From: Pyrrhosoma nymphula
Taxonomy: Eukaryota > Arthropoda > Insecta > Odonata > Coenagrionidae
DNA length: 64,000 nt
Reading direction: 5' to 3'
Assembly: GCA_963573305.1 (NCBI GenBank)
Contig: OY754337.1
Span: 73,195,094 to 73,259,093, forward strand
This document shows positions 21,176-33,790 of this stretch, in pieces. Under the pieces are notes generated by a model. The model did no database searches, was not told where the DNA came from, and saw nothing but the letters and a program-made list of their open reading frames with translations. The position numbers and the translations under genes were made by a program. Numbering within the stretch: position 1 is the stretch's first letter; each line of letters opens with the position of its first letter.

Positions 21176-24100
21176 TATTTCTTAAAACGTATTTTAAGAA
21201 GAGAGTCTTTGACAAGTAAATTTAAACTAAATATTAATCTAAATTGGCAACATAAGCAAAGGAATTTTGACTCCTATGCATGCATTTTGGTCATCCAGGT
21301 GACCATCGACTGGGTGGGTTTAAATCTAGTAGACACGTGAAGTACTTCGTAGATGTAAATTTGGATGTAATATGAGGTCACCATGTACAGTGGATCCGAT
21401 TATGATGAACAAAATATGCAGATTAATGGACAAAAATAATTTGTAATTAACATTTTTCCGGTCATTGTAATTTCCGGCAATTTCTCTTGGATTGACGCTT
21501 TTGGACTTAAGTTTTCGCAGTAATCTACTAAAAACTCAAAACAGAAGATAGTGAGTGGCCTAAAGGTTTTTGCAATTCAATGATCTGGGAAAATTACATC
21601 CTATCCAATACCCTGGGATAGCTTAATTTCAAGAGTTTTTCGCGAAAATGGCTTTTAAATTAGATAGAAAAATTGTAGCTATTCCCAGGTTTCACCCTTT
21701 CTTTCATTTAACTCGATGCTAATTAAAGTTCGATTAGCGTGGAAATGTTCAATTTTGTCGTTTATATCAAACAAAGGACACAGTTTTCTATAATTAGCCA
21801 GAATATGAGTGAAATGCCTGTTATGTCATTTAACGGTGACTCAGCCATCTCAAGTTGGCGTCGGTCGTGCAACGCGCGCGATATTGAGCTTTCACTTCTA
21901 AACGATCCGCCCAGGCAATTAATGCCTATACTGCATGAGCGGCTTGAGTCTACTGTGGGAGGATGACCGCGAGCCTTTTATTTTGCTTTTCAGCGTCGCC
22001 GGTGAAAATTTTCGGAGAATTGAGCCAGCTAACTGACCTTGTGAACTTCACGTTCGAGGACGTGGTCCCAAAATGTGGATAAGTCAGATTCGCAGGGCTC
22101 AGAAGTAGCATGGTTTGTCCCACGGTGTGGGAGTGCTTCTCTGTGTAATTTCTTTAGTTTTACGAGTTATTTCGTACAATATTCCGTGTTCATATTACCT
22201 GTAATGGCCCTTGTTCCCAACGAAGGATGGAAGTGTTTGCTGGCCTCTCCGTGTTTATATTATTAGTCGTAGGAATTATTCTTGCGCCGGAGCTGCTTCA
22301 GGGATGCCCGCTCTGTGGCGGCTTCCTTCGTGCTATCAGTATTGTTCTGAATTTTGCTCAATACGCATTGTACACCCTCAGCTGATGTGATGCTGTTAGA
22401 GGTCCTCATTCTTTCCCAGTCCTTATTCAAAGGAATAACATTCTCCAGCGAAGGACGGACCAATTCGTCCTTGGATACACTCTAACCAAGGAATATAAAA
22501 AAAACTGGGCGAGGAATAAAGATAATTTGGACCAAGGAAGTAAAGCCAAATGAGGTATGTAAGAAGCTACTAAGTAGTATTGTTTTTTTCTCTCGGGAGA
22601 AGTTGATCCTTTGAGAAACGATTAGGATCACTTCCATCTGTCTAATGCATCTCAGAAAACCCTACAACCGCATTATTCATTTTAGTGAGTGAGATTTGTG
22701 AATTACACACTATTTATAGTATGTGGTAAGATAATTTTTTATGTTGGATAAAAAGATAGGAACGAGGGTTGAAGGGGAATGAAAACGACTTGCACTGGAG
22801 ACGTAGGTGGAGAAATTTAAGTATCTATCCTTCTAAAAAGAATATGCCACAAGTGAGGACGTTTTCGTACATGTAAAGAATCACAAAAAAGGAACACAAA
22901 TAAATAGTTCCGATATTTTGGTTGCCGATACCAACCTTTATCACAGGAAGGAAGGAAACAAACTGGCTGGGAGAAGGAGGATAATAAGTGGGATAAGGTG
23001 GGAGAGGGAGGGAGGGTGAGAGAGTGACATGGAAGTGGGAGAAGAGGGTAAGTAGTCGGTCAGTCAATGAGTTCGATTAAATCCGGGGGCGTTGTATGAT
23101 TGAAACAGCTATATGCAGAAGCTGAGGGAGGGAGGGAAGCCATAACGCTTACTTTAAAACATTTGTCGCAACTGAGGTTGTGGGAGGAGGTACGAATCGT
23201 TTTGAGAGTAAGGGTAACATGAGGCGCGGTGTCCATTCATTCGGATACTGAGGGCGTTAGTCATAAGGTCTACGTCGTAGGCTTCGCATTGGTTGCACAA
23301 GAGGGTTTTAACAATATTGTGGACAGTTCAAGGAAGAGAGGGGACGGAAGGAAGTGGATAGGAGAGGAATTTAGGGGTATTTGATTAGGATTGGACAGGT
23401 TTTGTGTCTCGCGCGATGGTAGGGGTTGAGTAAGGTTTTGGCGTTACTGAAGGGTTTAGATAGAGGTCTGTTTTTTTATGCTGGAGAAGAATTATTTTTA
23501 ATTTTATAGCAATTATGGGTACTTCACTTTGCAGAGTGAAAATCTTTCTTCTTCCAATTGTTAAATTACATAATTTTGAACCAATTTATTTAACTTTTAC
23601 TCAAATAGATATTTTTATCTGTTATTGAGCTTACTATTATGATTTTTTGCGTTAAACAAGCGCAATTATTCAATAAGTATGCGAAAATGCTTGAAATATA
23701 TCGGATGTTTTAATGTCTTTTGGTGCCTTTCCGTCATTGTTACCTCCGAATCATTAATCGCAAATTGAACATTTAACAGCGCTTTCGATTTGCGGCGATA
23801 GCCGGCGATCGTCACCCTGTGTTGCTTTCGCAATTGACGGCCATCACTGGCTGTCTGTGGCTCTGGCCGGGTCACTCACTGCCTGTCAATCTCCAAGGTG
23901 TGCCGAACAATTGAAGAACACCGTGTACATTTCTCCTCAGATATCTGCTACTACCGCTACTGCTTATGTTATGTACTTTGTTTGATTAACAAATTTTAGC
24001 ATACAACATTAGCAAGAAAATAATCTGCTGTTATCGCATCTACTAATTTTTATTTGCAATATTTAATATCGTAAATATCCGAATAATTAATTTAGTTTTA

Positions 24101-24487
24101 CGTTTTCTTCTTATTTTACGTATTTAGAGACTAAACTCCGTTTATAATTATGCTGTACTAATGAGCTGAAAATATAAAATGTTAGCTAGTTAAATTTACA
24201 AGATTCCGTAGGTTACGCCTGAAACTACGAAAATATGGTGTCGTGTCGAGTCCAATATTTGAAAACAACACATTTCAATATTGTTTCGTCTAAATTTCGA
24301 ATGCCACTTCGAAAACTCTAGTCATAACATGTTTTAATTGAGGACAAAAATGTAAAACATAATTCTTGTATAATTTCGATTTCTGACTGTATTTTGAGTT
24401 CCAACGCATAAACGGATGCACTTTAGTGAAATGTGGTACAGGATTTTTTTTGCGACTAACTTATAAAATTATTAAAATGTGCTCTCA
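21176..24487. other. Unassigned DNA with one protein-like frame
   Basis: Nothing is recognised except the candidate frame at 22263-22463. The stretch 22920-23050 is purine-rich. A GC-richer patch at 23780-23900 has no identifiable motif. Confidence 0.35.
22263..22463 (-). CDS. Unidentified short frame, possible exon or element remnant
   Basis: A minus-strand frame of about 70 codons, open from a stop near 22485 down to 22263, has a mixed polar composition (VRPSLENVIPLNKDW, then a Q/N/T-rich part, then ERASLKQLRRKNN) that looks more protein-like than the surrounding noise. No start codon context, splice pattern or known domain supports it. It could be a terminal exon, an element ORF fragment, or chance. 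Confidence 0.2.
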   Translation of the reverse strand: MVRPSLENVIPLNKDWERMRTSNSITSAEGVQCVLSKIQNNTDSTKEAATERASLKQLRRKNNSYD

Positions 24488-24679
24488 GTGACCAAAGATT
24501 ACCGCTCCAACCAGCTTAACGGCGCAAATGGCCTCAGATGTCAGTCGCTTCCCCAAGTAACTGACCGTCCGATATAATATAACGGCACGACCCGACACCC
24601 ACTCTATCGTGGCGGGTTTCAAACTCACGACCATTTGCAAACCGTTGCGTTTTCGCCCTGGCCACCGCGGCCGGCCCCT
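24488..24679 (-). repeat. tRNA-derived SINE
   Basis: On the minus strand the 5' head has a box-A-like run (GCGGTGGCCAGGGCG) and a box-B-like run (GAGTTTGAAACCC) at tRNA spacing, followed by a non-tRNA body extending to about 24488. This is the layout of a tRNA-derived SINE transcribed by RNA polymerase III. Confidence 0.55.
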
Positions 24680-25165
24680 TAAAGTTATTCATAGCCTTTA
24701 TAGTGATATAAATGTTCCCTTAGCATCCCCGGGTGAAAGTTGGAGACCGTATGAGGAGAGGGTGGTAGGGGTGGTGGATTGGGGTTGCACGGGGGTTGAT
24801 TGGGGTGAGGGAATGTCGCGTGAAGAGAGGAGGGGGGAGAGGGGATGGAATTTGTTGGAGGGGTGAGGTGGGAGGGGGAGGAGGGGTGGCTGTGACGTCA
24901 GCCGAGGGGTCGTGTGACGTACTTCCGAGGGCGCTCTTCCCCACTCTGTTTCTATATCTCTCGCTCCGGCCGTGGTCAGCGCGTGACCTTGAGGGCACGG
25001 CGGTGCGGTCAAACGGTCAAGGCACGGGTGGGGGGAGCGGGCTAGGAGTAGGAAGAGGTGAAGGTCCCCCTTCCCATCCCCCTCCGTCGTCCCTCCGCTG
25101 ACCAAACAGGGCCGGGAATCAACTTCGGAGGCCGATTGGATTGGGGCACCTCCAGCAGGAATCAC
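24680..25165. promoter_or_regulatory. GC-rich patch with CRE and nuclear-receptor-like sites
   Basis: This GC-rich, CpG-containing segment includes G-runs (24826-24890, possible G-quadruplex), a perfect CRE palindrome TGACGTCA at 24893-24900, a related TGACGTA at 24915-24921, and TGACCTTGA at 24984-24992. The last is the inverse of TCAAGGTCA, an FTZ-F1/ERR-type extended half-site. GGTCAA half-sites follow near 25006-25021. A regulatory role is inference. The long overlapping frames on both strands (up to 155 codons) are low-complexity and proline-, serine- or glycine-rich, so I do not call them genes. Confidence 0.3.
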
Positions 25166-27554
25166 ATCTGCTGAGAATTATAGGCACCTTTACAACAGGT
25201 TTTTTTGTGATTCTGTAAAAATTACTGCTTTGAGGAAAAAAAATTATTGCTGAAAATTAGGGTTTTTCACCAGCTTTTTAGTCCATGTAATTACAAGCAT
25301 GTATCATCAAAAATAACAAAGTTATGCTGTTTGTTTATGAACAAAAAACATGTTTTTTAACGGTATTTTTGACAACAATTTTAGAATAAATAGGTTATAA
25401 ATAGGGTTTTTACTTCCCTTGTAGTTTATTATTGTAGTTTAATAGGTTTTTTTTCTTCCATCTTTGAAAACTCCATCCAAACTTGTTGAATATCTTTAGA
25501 AACATCAGTTGGGCAACAAGAATTGTTAAAAAAAGTTTTCCCTGGTATTAATAATAGATAATTATCAGACCCTATGACAGCAATATGGCTGAACTTTTGC
25601 ACACTTTAAAAAACTCATAATGGCCTTATTAAAAAGGATTTATATTGCATTTCAGGCCATTTATACGAAATTTATTAACATTTTTAAAAATGTGCAAAAA
25701 AGAGGGTTTTTTGCAATTATCTTAACAAATGTTTTATCAATTTTGATGCATAGAAAATCAAATTTAACGTCCCTTAAATACCTAAAAAATTTGAAAACAA
25801 CTATTCTCTAAAACATAGTCGAAAAAGTCTGCAGGCAGAATATTAAATTTCATGACATTGTTCGATGTTTATAAAAAAAGGCAAATCTGACAGTACCTCG
25901 GGAAGGATTTATCATCTATTAACCCCCCCTTACGCGTTAAAGCCTTCAGATATATGTGTTATTTTTTTCCGTGAAACATGTAAATTTTTGATACGCAGGC
26001 TGGTTTACAATGCGAGCTGCACTCTAGGCCCAATGCCATTTAAAAGACAAATTCCAATAGGGTGTGGGATACTTCCTCTGAAAACGCCACCGCTGCAGGC
26101 TCTTTTTCTGGAGAAAAATGTGGGCGTGTTGTGAGTGATAAAGGGTATCTGCTTTCAGAGTAACGTGGATGAAAAATGGATAATAAATAATTTTTTTTCT
26201 CAGATAACATTGTGCAATCTTAACGACTCTAATTTTTAAATTAGCTGAAATTTGGCATAAATCATAATTTTTCATCGGTCGCTTCTTCGGCTTAAAACTC
26301 GATGCAGGATATTCTCTCTATTTTCACAATTTTATCCTTTCTATGTTGATTAAATTAACTAACAACAATTTTCTGTATGCATTGACGCTAAAATTTGGCC
26401 ATGTGTGGATCATGTTTTTCAAATGTCTTCAAATATTGACTCTTATTCAACGTATCCTAGCCCCTTGCTCAGAGCACAGCCCATCAAGTGAATGCAGGTC
26501 AAATCTTGGACGCGAGCGTCCATTTACCGATGGCCTTGCAATACTTCGAACACCATTCCGGAGTTGCCTGCTCATCAACGCAACGTCGAGTTCAGAACTC
26601 GTACGGACGTACGACTTCGTCTTCTATGATGACGCCACCTGATGATAATGAACCACGCCGTGACTGGATAGAATCAATATGTTTATGTGTTTATTTGTAT
26701 CATCCCGGAATATTTTTCTTTCTCAAATAACCTGGTATTTATGTTTAGCTATTTTATCTAAAAAATTCTATGAAAACCACCCGGTAAACAATGGATTACT
26801 TTTAAAACCATAGGTGTACATGAGAATAAAAAAAAATCTGTCTTCTAACTTTGTAGATGCAACCCATCAATTCGATATTGTTTTTAAATCGGCCAAACTT
26901 GGGGAAAATCTTAAACTAGAGTGTATGAACTTTTTTTATTTTAAAAACCTTGAAAATTACTATTTTTTGCTTAACTTTCAATGGACTAGTCTGATGCTTC
27001 ACATTTTCATCCATAGATTTTACATATCTTTTATTAAAAGCTCTAAAATGATATTTTTTTAAACATTTGAAATTGACGAAGAAGATATTTATCAATATCA
27101 TTTTTAAATATTTTTTATCTCATAACATGCACCCTAATGTATCCAAATTGATCAACGTACCTCTTTCTCACCATTTGCTTTTTTCCTATTTTTCTCCTCG
27201 CTTTATGTTGTCCTTGTAAAGGATTAATCACCCTAAGCCATCTCTCGTACGTAGTTTCTCCTTACTTCTCCCGCATCGTATTCTTAAAAGTAGACGCAGC
27301 TTGTATGTGTAAGCCTATTGTATTTATAATGACGATGTGTAAATATTGATATCGTTTAGTGTTTTTTAATCATCGTGTTACATATTACCAAGAGTTCTTC
27401 CTGTAATCACATAGTCCTCATCGTTCTTCGGTGACACCTCATTTCCATTCCTTGGTTGTTCACCTAAATTCCCCTACCACACGCCCTTGCTGTAACTTGA
27501 GGAATATTTAAGTTGGTGAAAACATACGGGAAAAGACGAAAGGATAACTTGCAT
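25166..27554. other. No recognised feature
   Basis: Strongly AT-rich at 25200-25900 and 26750-27130. The frames here are lysine-, isoleucine- and phenylalanine-rich noise. A GC-richer island at 26460-26660 with two overlapping frames has no identifiable motif. Confidence 0.4.
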
Positions 27555-27640
27555 AGCGACCGCGGTATCCGAGATGGTAACGCGCTGGCTTCGCAATGCA
27601 AAGATTGCGGGTTCGAATCCAAAATAGCAGAAACATACAT
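27555..27640 (+). repeat. tRNA-derived SINE head (Ala-like)
   Basis: A box-A-like run (GTATCCGAGATGGTAACGC), an anticodon-like segment (GGCTTCGCAA) and a clear box B (GGGTTCGAATCC) occur at tRNA spacing. The acceptor ends do not pair and no CCA follows, so this is a SINE head or tRNA pseudogene rather than a working tRNA. Confidence 0.5.
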
Positions 27641-27989
27641 AACTTTTAGCTCATTCCACGCTCTGATGTTGTTCAATGAGCCTGTTTTCCATGATCAACA
27701 TTACTTGCAACCTCCACCACGTTTTATTTACTTAAGCCTATATCATGTGAACACGCTATGTAAGCCCTTAATGACGGAAGCTGCCTCCACAGCAACTACC
27801 AGGCGCATGACGTTCGGACTCGGAAAGACAGTCGACATAGCCAGAAAGGTCCCCGTTAATGTGTCATATTTTTCGCCTAAGTGATTTGCTTCCCCGGGTT
27901 TTTTTGTGCAATTGAGTACGGGTGTCCAAAATAAAGAAAAAAAGCTCCACCTCCTTATGCACATCTCATTAATATGTGACTGTGAAATG
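27641..27989. other. Possible SINE body, otherwise nothing
   Basis: This could be the non-tRNA body of the SINE upstream, but I have no second copy in the window to define its end. Confidence 0.2.
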
Positions 27990-28165
27990 AAATACGATGT
28001 TGAAGGTTGTTCGGGCTTCCCACCGGGTTAAACTCTCAATCTCTGTCGATGTACGATTTCGATGCGACGTTTCAATGTACGAAACGTCGGCAGAGATGTA
28101 GAATTTAACCTGGTGAGAAGCCAGAACAACCTTCGACATCACCATACCCTGGGAAAGCCTTAGAA
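27990..28165. mobile_element. Palindromic repeat, family shared with 39446-39650
   Basis: Inverted arms at about 27994-28044 and 28091-28142 share GAAGGTTGTTC, GGCTTC-CACC and GGTTAAA runs. The centre carries GAAACGTCGGCAGAG and a mutated inverse of it. The outer flank GGGAAAGCCTTAGA is also found beside the copy at 39446-39650, so both are members of one family. The hammerhead-like core present in the other copy is degraded here. Confidence 0.55.
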
Positions 28166-31100
28166 ATGAAATACGACCTATCTTCACTTTGAATAGCTAT
28201 TAAATATGTGAATAAATAAATAATGTGAAGTAAAGTGGTATTCAACATTAGATTCCCTACACAATTGATATACCCTGAGAGTGATTTTATTAGGATATTA
28301 CTCGAAGTAAAGGGGCTCGACCTTGCAGAAGTCGCTTAACTTCCGACGTCACAACCTTCGCTTTTCTCTGGTTGCGTGAACAATGCATCCCACGGAGAGT
28401 TTGCACACCCTATTCTGTGTGCATGTTCGAAGTTCCAAGCCCTCCCTTATTTCCGTCGCCCTTCACTCAGGTGGACTTGACGGTGTGTCCATAAGTGACG
28501 TTGCAGTGCTTCGGAAGCCCTTCTCTATCCTTTTCTTGTTATTTTAGTGGGACCGTTTTTGTTGACAAGGTGGTCAACATCAGCCGAAGGAGTCAATTCT
28601 GGAAACGCGAGATAATTACCTCATTAATCAATGAAACAATGCTGTGATCTCTTATTAACGCATGCGATGAATACCTAGGTGTTTTCGGAATTGATCCTGG
28701 ATCTTATTTTTTGCGATATTTACTTCGCCTGGATGGCATCTTATGTAGGTGGTTCCACCGTCAAATAACATAGATGTAAATTAATTTGTATCCTGGATAA
28801 TTATAGAAAACATTTTATTTGTCTGATATGAACAGAAAAATGTTGTCTTTCCATGGTATTTGAACTTGAAATTACTTGGTGTTCAATGGGAGAAATACGG
28901 GGGAAAATAGTATTTTTCTATCTAGTACAAATACCATTTTTGTTTTAAAAACAGTTTATTGGAGGCGATTACTCCTGTAAAATTAAATAATAATAAAGTA
29001 TCCATGTCTTTTTTTGTTATAAACTAATAACGGCTATAACTGAAATCAAAATGCGGTACTTCTATAGAAATGGCACTGGAGTCGGCTTCAATGGCTATAA
29101 AAATCGTTCGTTAAAAACACATCCGTGGAATAATCTGCACATTTTGTACCTTAATATTGGTTTTCAATAGCTAACACCTGTTATCAGCAAAAACAGAATT
29201 TTTATAACCGATTTAAAAAAGTGGGAATTCAGTATTGGTTACGATTCACACTGGCGCGGTGGAACGTCCTTAACAGCCCTCAAATGGAACCATGCGTGGA
29301 ACCATGAGCCGGCTTGATGAATCCACCAAGTTTCGCAAACGGACGAGGAATGAGACATTACGACCGCAAGAGAGAGCTGAAAGTTACAAATGCCTGTCGC
29401 GAAAAATAACATCCTCATTCTTTTCAAGGCAGTCAACCAAGCGGTGAAAACCCTGAGTGATTTATTTCAGTCATTATGACCGTGATGTCTACGGGCCTTT
29501 CTCTCCCCCGGGCACGGAGTGTCTTTGTGGGCCAAATGCTTCCCTTTCTATTTCGTGACGCCATTCGTGGACGTCACTCTTCCCACAATTCCCTCCTCCT
29601 TGATCTCGGGCACGTGATCTCCCCCACCCTCGCACACCAACTTGAGTTTCTCCTCACTTGAGTTTAAACATTTTTAGCCTCTGAGTGTGCGTTCAGCCCT
29701 AATTTTTGCCATATCCATTGGTGTCTCCTAGGTATGTACTAGGATGGTACCTCGCTTCCCATTTCAAAATCATCTGTCCACCCTTAACCTTTCCTACAAC
29801 GAGACATTGCCTTTATTTTTATATTGCCCTCTTCTGAAACTCCACAAAAATGTAATTATCTAATGGGGAAAAAAAGATTTCAATGTAAAACTAATACTTT
29901 GTATCCATTATTTGTGTGTTTTGCAGTAGCTTTGTTTTGGTCGCGTCTGCGAGGAGAAAAATACGTGTTTTAGCTGACACATATTACGGTCAATTTTCGT
30001 AACTCTACTCGAACGATCGAATATGGTGATAAATTGAGAGAGCATATTAGCATTCTCGACGTGAAAAGTATACTGGAGTTCCATTAGCTTCCATATTACC
30101 TTTACCCGTAAACTTGATGTTTTAACTTTTTCCAGTATCTACCGTGTTACTTTGGTAAATTAGATGGCATCCATAAAATTACAGAGGTTGACCGCAAAAC
30201 GAGCAGGTTTAATATGTCAATTTTTCCTCAAACGATCAGGGACCATAATATAGCTGTAATCAAAGCCGCCAATACCTAATGTAAATGGTAACGATAGAGA
30301 GCAGTGTTTTTTGTAATTTTGTGTTTTTTCACTTCTTCATGGGGTACTAGTGTATAATATGCATTGTCTGTAATTTTTTTTGTCATTTTTTTTCTGTATT
30401 GCATGTAAGCATGATTGAACTTAAACAACTGGTCCCCCATGCTATGTGAATGCAGTGCTCATCACGCATGTGTGGAATAATAGAATCCGTTATGAAATAT
30501 CCTTGCGCATACGTTACGTAAGTATATTGAATAATATAGCTAATAGCCGTATGATAGCGTGATTGACTGTTTTTGCATACATTGGAGTGGTTTCACCCTC
30601 TGCTGCACACTCTTATGGTGGCTGGCAGAGTACCACGTAGATTTAGGTAAGTCAGCTCTCTTAAGTAACATCTTGTAAGGGCTCAGCAGCAACATTTTTT
30701 GGATTTATCTGGAGTAGCTTCGTTTGTTGTGTGGTGTATGGAAGCAACTACGCGTTGGCCGTCAACAAACGCAATTTTAAGGTTCACTGAGACTTCCACA
30801 CAGACTTTCTTGCGTCTAAGGAACGCATGGTGAGAGCAATCGCACTCGGAATTGCTTGCTGTACATTATGGAAGAGAATCTCTCAGAGAAACTTGTGACG
30901 TAGGGCATTGCTGAAAGTCAGCTTGAGCGAAGTTTTTACTAGTCATAAAAGATATAATATATGTATTCTAATTCAAAATGTAAGTCAGAGTAAGAAGCAT
31001 GAAAAAAATTTGTCATATTATTCACGTAAGAACTCTATTTTATATGACTGTACTCCTCTGTATTTAAGTATACATATGTATACATATTTGAGGCGTTCAC

Positions 31101-31289
31101 TTGTCTCGTATGTTCAACGTCGTACTCCAAATATGCCTTCAAAACCAAAGCTTTTTTTTGCAATTTTGAAAATTATATTCTCTAAAGTAGTTTCGAGCAA
31201 ATGCTAACTACACACCGTTACATAACTGACAAGATATGTTTTTCAGAAATTTCTCATTTTTTCGAATTATGTCCCTCTGGATCGCACTA
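28166..31289. other. Mostly unassigned
   Basis: No gene is recognised. A stretch at 30585-30650 matches one end of the inverted-repeat element at 40839-41215 (GGTGGCTGGCAGAGTA-CACGTAGAT type) and may be a solo end. Confidence 0.35.
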
Positions 31290-31790
31290 TTTCCAGGCTA
31301 AGGTAGCCTTTTACAATAAATCCAAACTCCTCACCTCCGGCAGCATCAATATAGAATTAAGAAAACAATTAGGAAAAACCTTTGTATGGAGCATTATGCT
31401 GCATGGAAGTGAGACCTGGACGCTCGGCGTAGATAAGATGAGAAAAGTAGAAACGTTTGAATGATGGTGCTATTTTAGGATATTAAAAATACCCTGGGTG
31501 GATCAAGTAAATATTGAAGAGGTGCTACAGAGATTGGGAGAAAGTACCTGCTCTATATGATGAAGAAACGGAAAGCAACTCTAATCGGACATATCTGGAG
31601 GGACGAATGCCTTGTAAGGAACATCTTGGAGGGCTCAGTTGTGGGAAGAAACTGCGGAGGAAGGCCTAGGTTGTCCTGTGTGGAACAGATCATGAAGGAG
31701 CTAGGCTGTAGTTCCTATGCAGCGTTAAAGAGGCTGGCCCAGGACCGAAAAAAATGGAAGGACAACCGCAAAATTATCTCAGAATTGTGA
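31290..31790 (+). pseudogene. RTE-type LINE, C-terminal part
   Basis: The frame reads AKVAFYNKSKLL, ELRKQLGKTFVWSIML, HGSETWTLG and VETFE-stop-WCYFRILKIPW. After a frameshift near 31555 it continues with KATLIGHIWR, NCGGRPRLSCVEQI and KRLAQDRKKWKDN, to a stop at 31788-31790. These segments, in this order, mark the region C-terminal to the reverse transcriptase in RTE-type elements. A UGA replaces a conserved aromatic codon at 31462-31464. The element is 5'-truncated and dead. It differs from the two minus-strand RTE fragments and probably represents a separate subfamily. Confidence 0.75.
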
Positions 31791-31971
31791 TCGAGAGAGA
31801 GAAAGAGCACGCACTGCTCTTCCAAATCACATAGAAAACCGCTTCTGACATTTGCCAAATATCTCGAAAAGTATCATTAGAAGTGGCTGATATTTTTATA
31901 TAACTTGGAAGATAAAATAATTTTCTTGATAATGAGACAATTTATTGAATTCTATGTTGAAATTTACTAGT

Positions 31972-32055
31972 CTCCTCGGATATTCGAACTCGAGCCCTCT
32001 GTATTGGATGCCAGGCCTCTAGCCACCGTACCGACACAGTTCCTTGAGGGAGGAC
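31972..32055 (-). repeat. tRNA-derived SINE head
   Basis: Minus strand: box A-like GTACGGTGGCTAGAGGCCTGG and box B-like GAGTTCGAATATCC, spaced as in a tRNA. The body, if present, would run toward lower coordinates. Confidence 0.45.
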
Positions 32056-32199
32056 ACTTGCGCCCTGCGCACACGCCTACATTAGCTCTGCCCCGAGCAA
32101 CGAAACGAGAAATATGATGCTTATGTGATTGCTGAACTTGCGAACGCACTGCTAATTCGTCGCTTAAATCTTCCTCTTCTCGCAGTTGAGTTTCGTCGA

Positions 32200-32640
32200 C
32201 TAACATCGCTCGAAGAGTCGTCGAGTCGAAATCAATCCGGGGAGGAGACGTTAATTCTCAGAGTTGACGTCTGATTCCCGCCTCCATCCTCCTCTCTCTC
32301 ACTAGCGCGCTTTCCGAAGTAATTTCAGACTTCCTTCGCTTAAGTAAGGGGCGTCCCAAGCCCCCCCTCATATCCCCAAAAGTCCTTATCTCTTCAACGC
32401 AGACGCTTGTCCCCCTCCCTTCCTTGTCCCTTGCAGCATTAATTCCTTCGTCAGAGACTCGTGTCCCGTCCTCTCTCTCTTCGCCCAAGCATTCGAACTA
32501 AGCATTATTTACTCACCGTCCCTGGATTTGCATGGCGCCGTCTCACCCCCCCCCCTCCCCCCCGAGATACCTAAGAAGAAATCAACTCGGTCGCTCGCTA
32601 TATATTCACAATCTCCACTTCGAGGCGAAGGACGGTATTC
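32200..32640. other. GC-rich pyrimidine-rich segment
   Basis: It contains long C-runs at about 32548-32571 and CT-rich stretches. A 76-codon minus-strand frame here is a product of composition. No element or gene is recognised. Confidence 0.35.
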
Positions 32641-32699
32641 GACTGCACGCGTGCTCAAAGGACCTAAGGCCCTGTGAACCTACGTTCTGAGTGGACCAA

Positions 32700-33245
32700 G
32701 TGGTCTAGACGACGCCATGAAATATTCTCGAAAGTGGAGATTAGAGTTAAACGCGAATAAGACACATGTAGTAATATTTTCACGCCCAAAAGTAGATATT
32801 AAGAGAGGCAGTTGCTTTAGAATATGCGAACAATCAATCGAATGGAAAACCTAGGCTAATTATTTAGGCGTTGTCATCGATGAGTAACTGACAATGAGAA
32901 GGCACATCACAAAAATAACGGGCAAGGCGTTTGCTATGAGGGCAATCTCTCTCGCCAATACTGAAAAACTCGACAACCCCACCTGAAATAAAGGGCAAAA
33001 TTATATGACAAATTCATCTGGCCCACAATTCTATATGCCGTTCCCACATGGGTGGGTCACTTGGGTAAAGGACTTATGACGAGACTGGAAATAAATGAAA
33101 GAAAGTGCATCCGTCCTACTCTCAAAACTAAGAAACTGACAATAAATGCAATGGTATACGACTTGGCAGGAATTAAACCAATGAAACAGGTTATAAATAA
33201 TATAACAGAGATATATTTCAAGAAAAAAAAGAAAGCGTTATGAAG
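32700..33245 (+). pseudogene. Jockey-type LINE reverse-transcriptase C-terminal remnant
   Basis: The frame reads LDDAMKYSRKWRLELNANKT and later NYLGVVIDE, the last conserved blocks of a Jockey-like non-LTR reverse transcriptase (the W-L-LN--KT and YLGV segments). Stops interrupt it near 32850 and after VIDE. A frameshift near 33000 leads to FIWPTILYAVPTW and a 63-codon open stretch (33052-33243) with ECIRP-like spacing and KAL at the end. The start of the polymerase and the endonuclease are missing. Confidence 0.6.
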
Positions 33246-33404
33246 AAAGTCGTAGATCTATGAACTAAGAAAGCAAAAAATGAAGATAAATACAGAAGGC
33301 CTGATAGTGGAATCGTACAGTAAGTAATTATCACGTAAGGCACGAAGACCAAGAAATGATGTAGGGAATAAGTCAAATATAAAGACTGGAATAATTAGCT
33401 GCTC

Positions 33405-33632
33405 CGCAACAATGACACCTCATTCTGAGTGGAGGTGAGTTTCGGGCGGTATTATGACGTAAAACGCCTGCAACTCCGATCGGCAACCAGTCCACGATGG
33501 CCAATTTGTCAACGGAAATGTTTGAAATTCCACAGGGGAAATAAATCATTCGCCCTGACCGGGACTCGAACCCAGATATGTCGAAATCGCGCCGAGTGCT
33601 TCAGCCAGTTATGCTACCGAGGTGTGCCTCCA
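33405..33632 (-). repeat. tRNA-derived SINE
   Basis: Minus strand: box A-like GGTAGCATAACTGGCTGAAG, box B GGGTTCGAGTCCCGG, then a body of about 150 bp that starts GCGAATGATTTATTTCCCC and runs to about 33405. The box B and adjoining body are shared with the plus-strand copy next to it. Confidence 0.65.
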
Positions 33633-33790
33633 TCCCTTGTGGATTCCGAGTCGAGTCCCGGTCAAGGTGATTGAATATTCCTCTGGAATTTTGCACTCAT
33701 GTGCACTTGCGGGTGTATTCGCAAAGGTAATTCTGACGTAGGGTTCCGCGGTGTTCCATGATGAAATGTTTCTGGTGTTCCGGCGAGATT
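33633..33790 (+). repeat. Head-truncated SINE copy of the same family
   Basis: Plus strand: GAGTCGAGTCCCGGTCAAGG followed by TTGAATATTCCTCTGGAATT, matching the box B and start of body of the minus-strand SINE alongside. Box A is missing, so the two are joined head to head with the loss of one promoter half. Confidence 0.5.

Noticed and set aside
24698..25165. 155-codon minus-strand frame as a gene
   Set aside because: Low-complexity Pro/Ser-rich translation in a GC-rich patch, with frames also open on the other strand. A composition effect.
25620..25811. 63-codon frame as a small membrane protein
   Set aside because: Ile/Lys/Phe-rich translation is expected from this AT-rich stretch.
27555..27640. 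A working tRNA-Ala gene
   Set aside because: Box A and box B are present, but the acceptor ends do not pair and the flanks look like SINE sequence.
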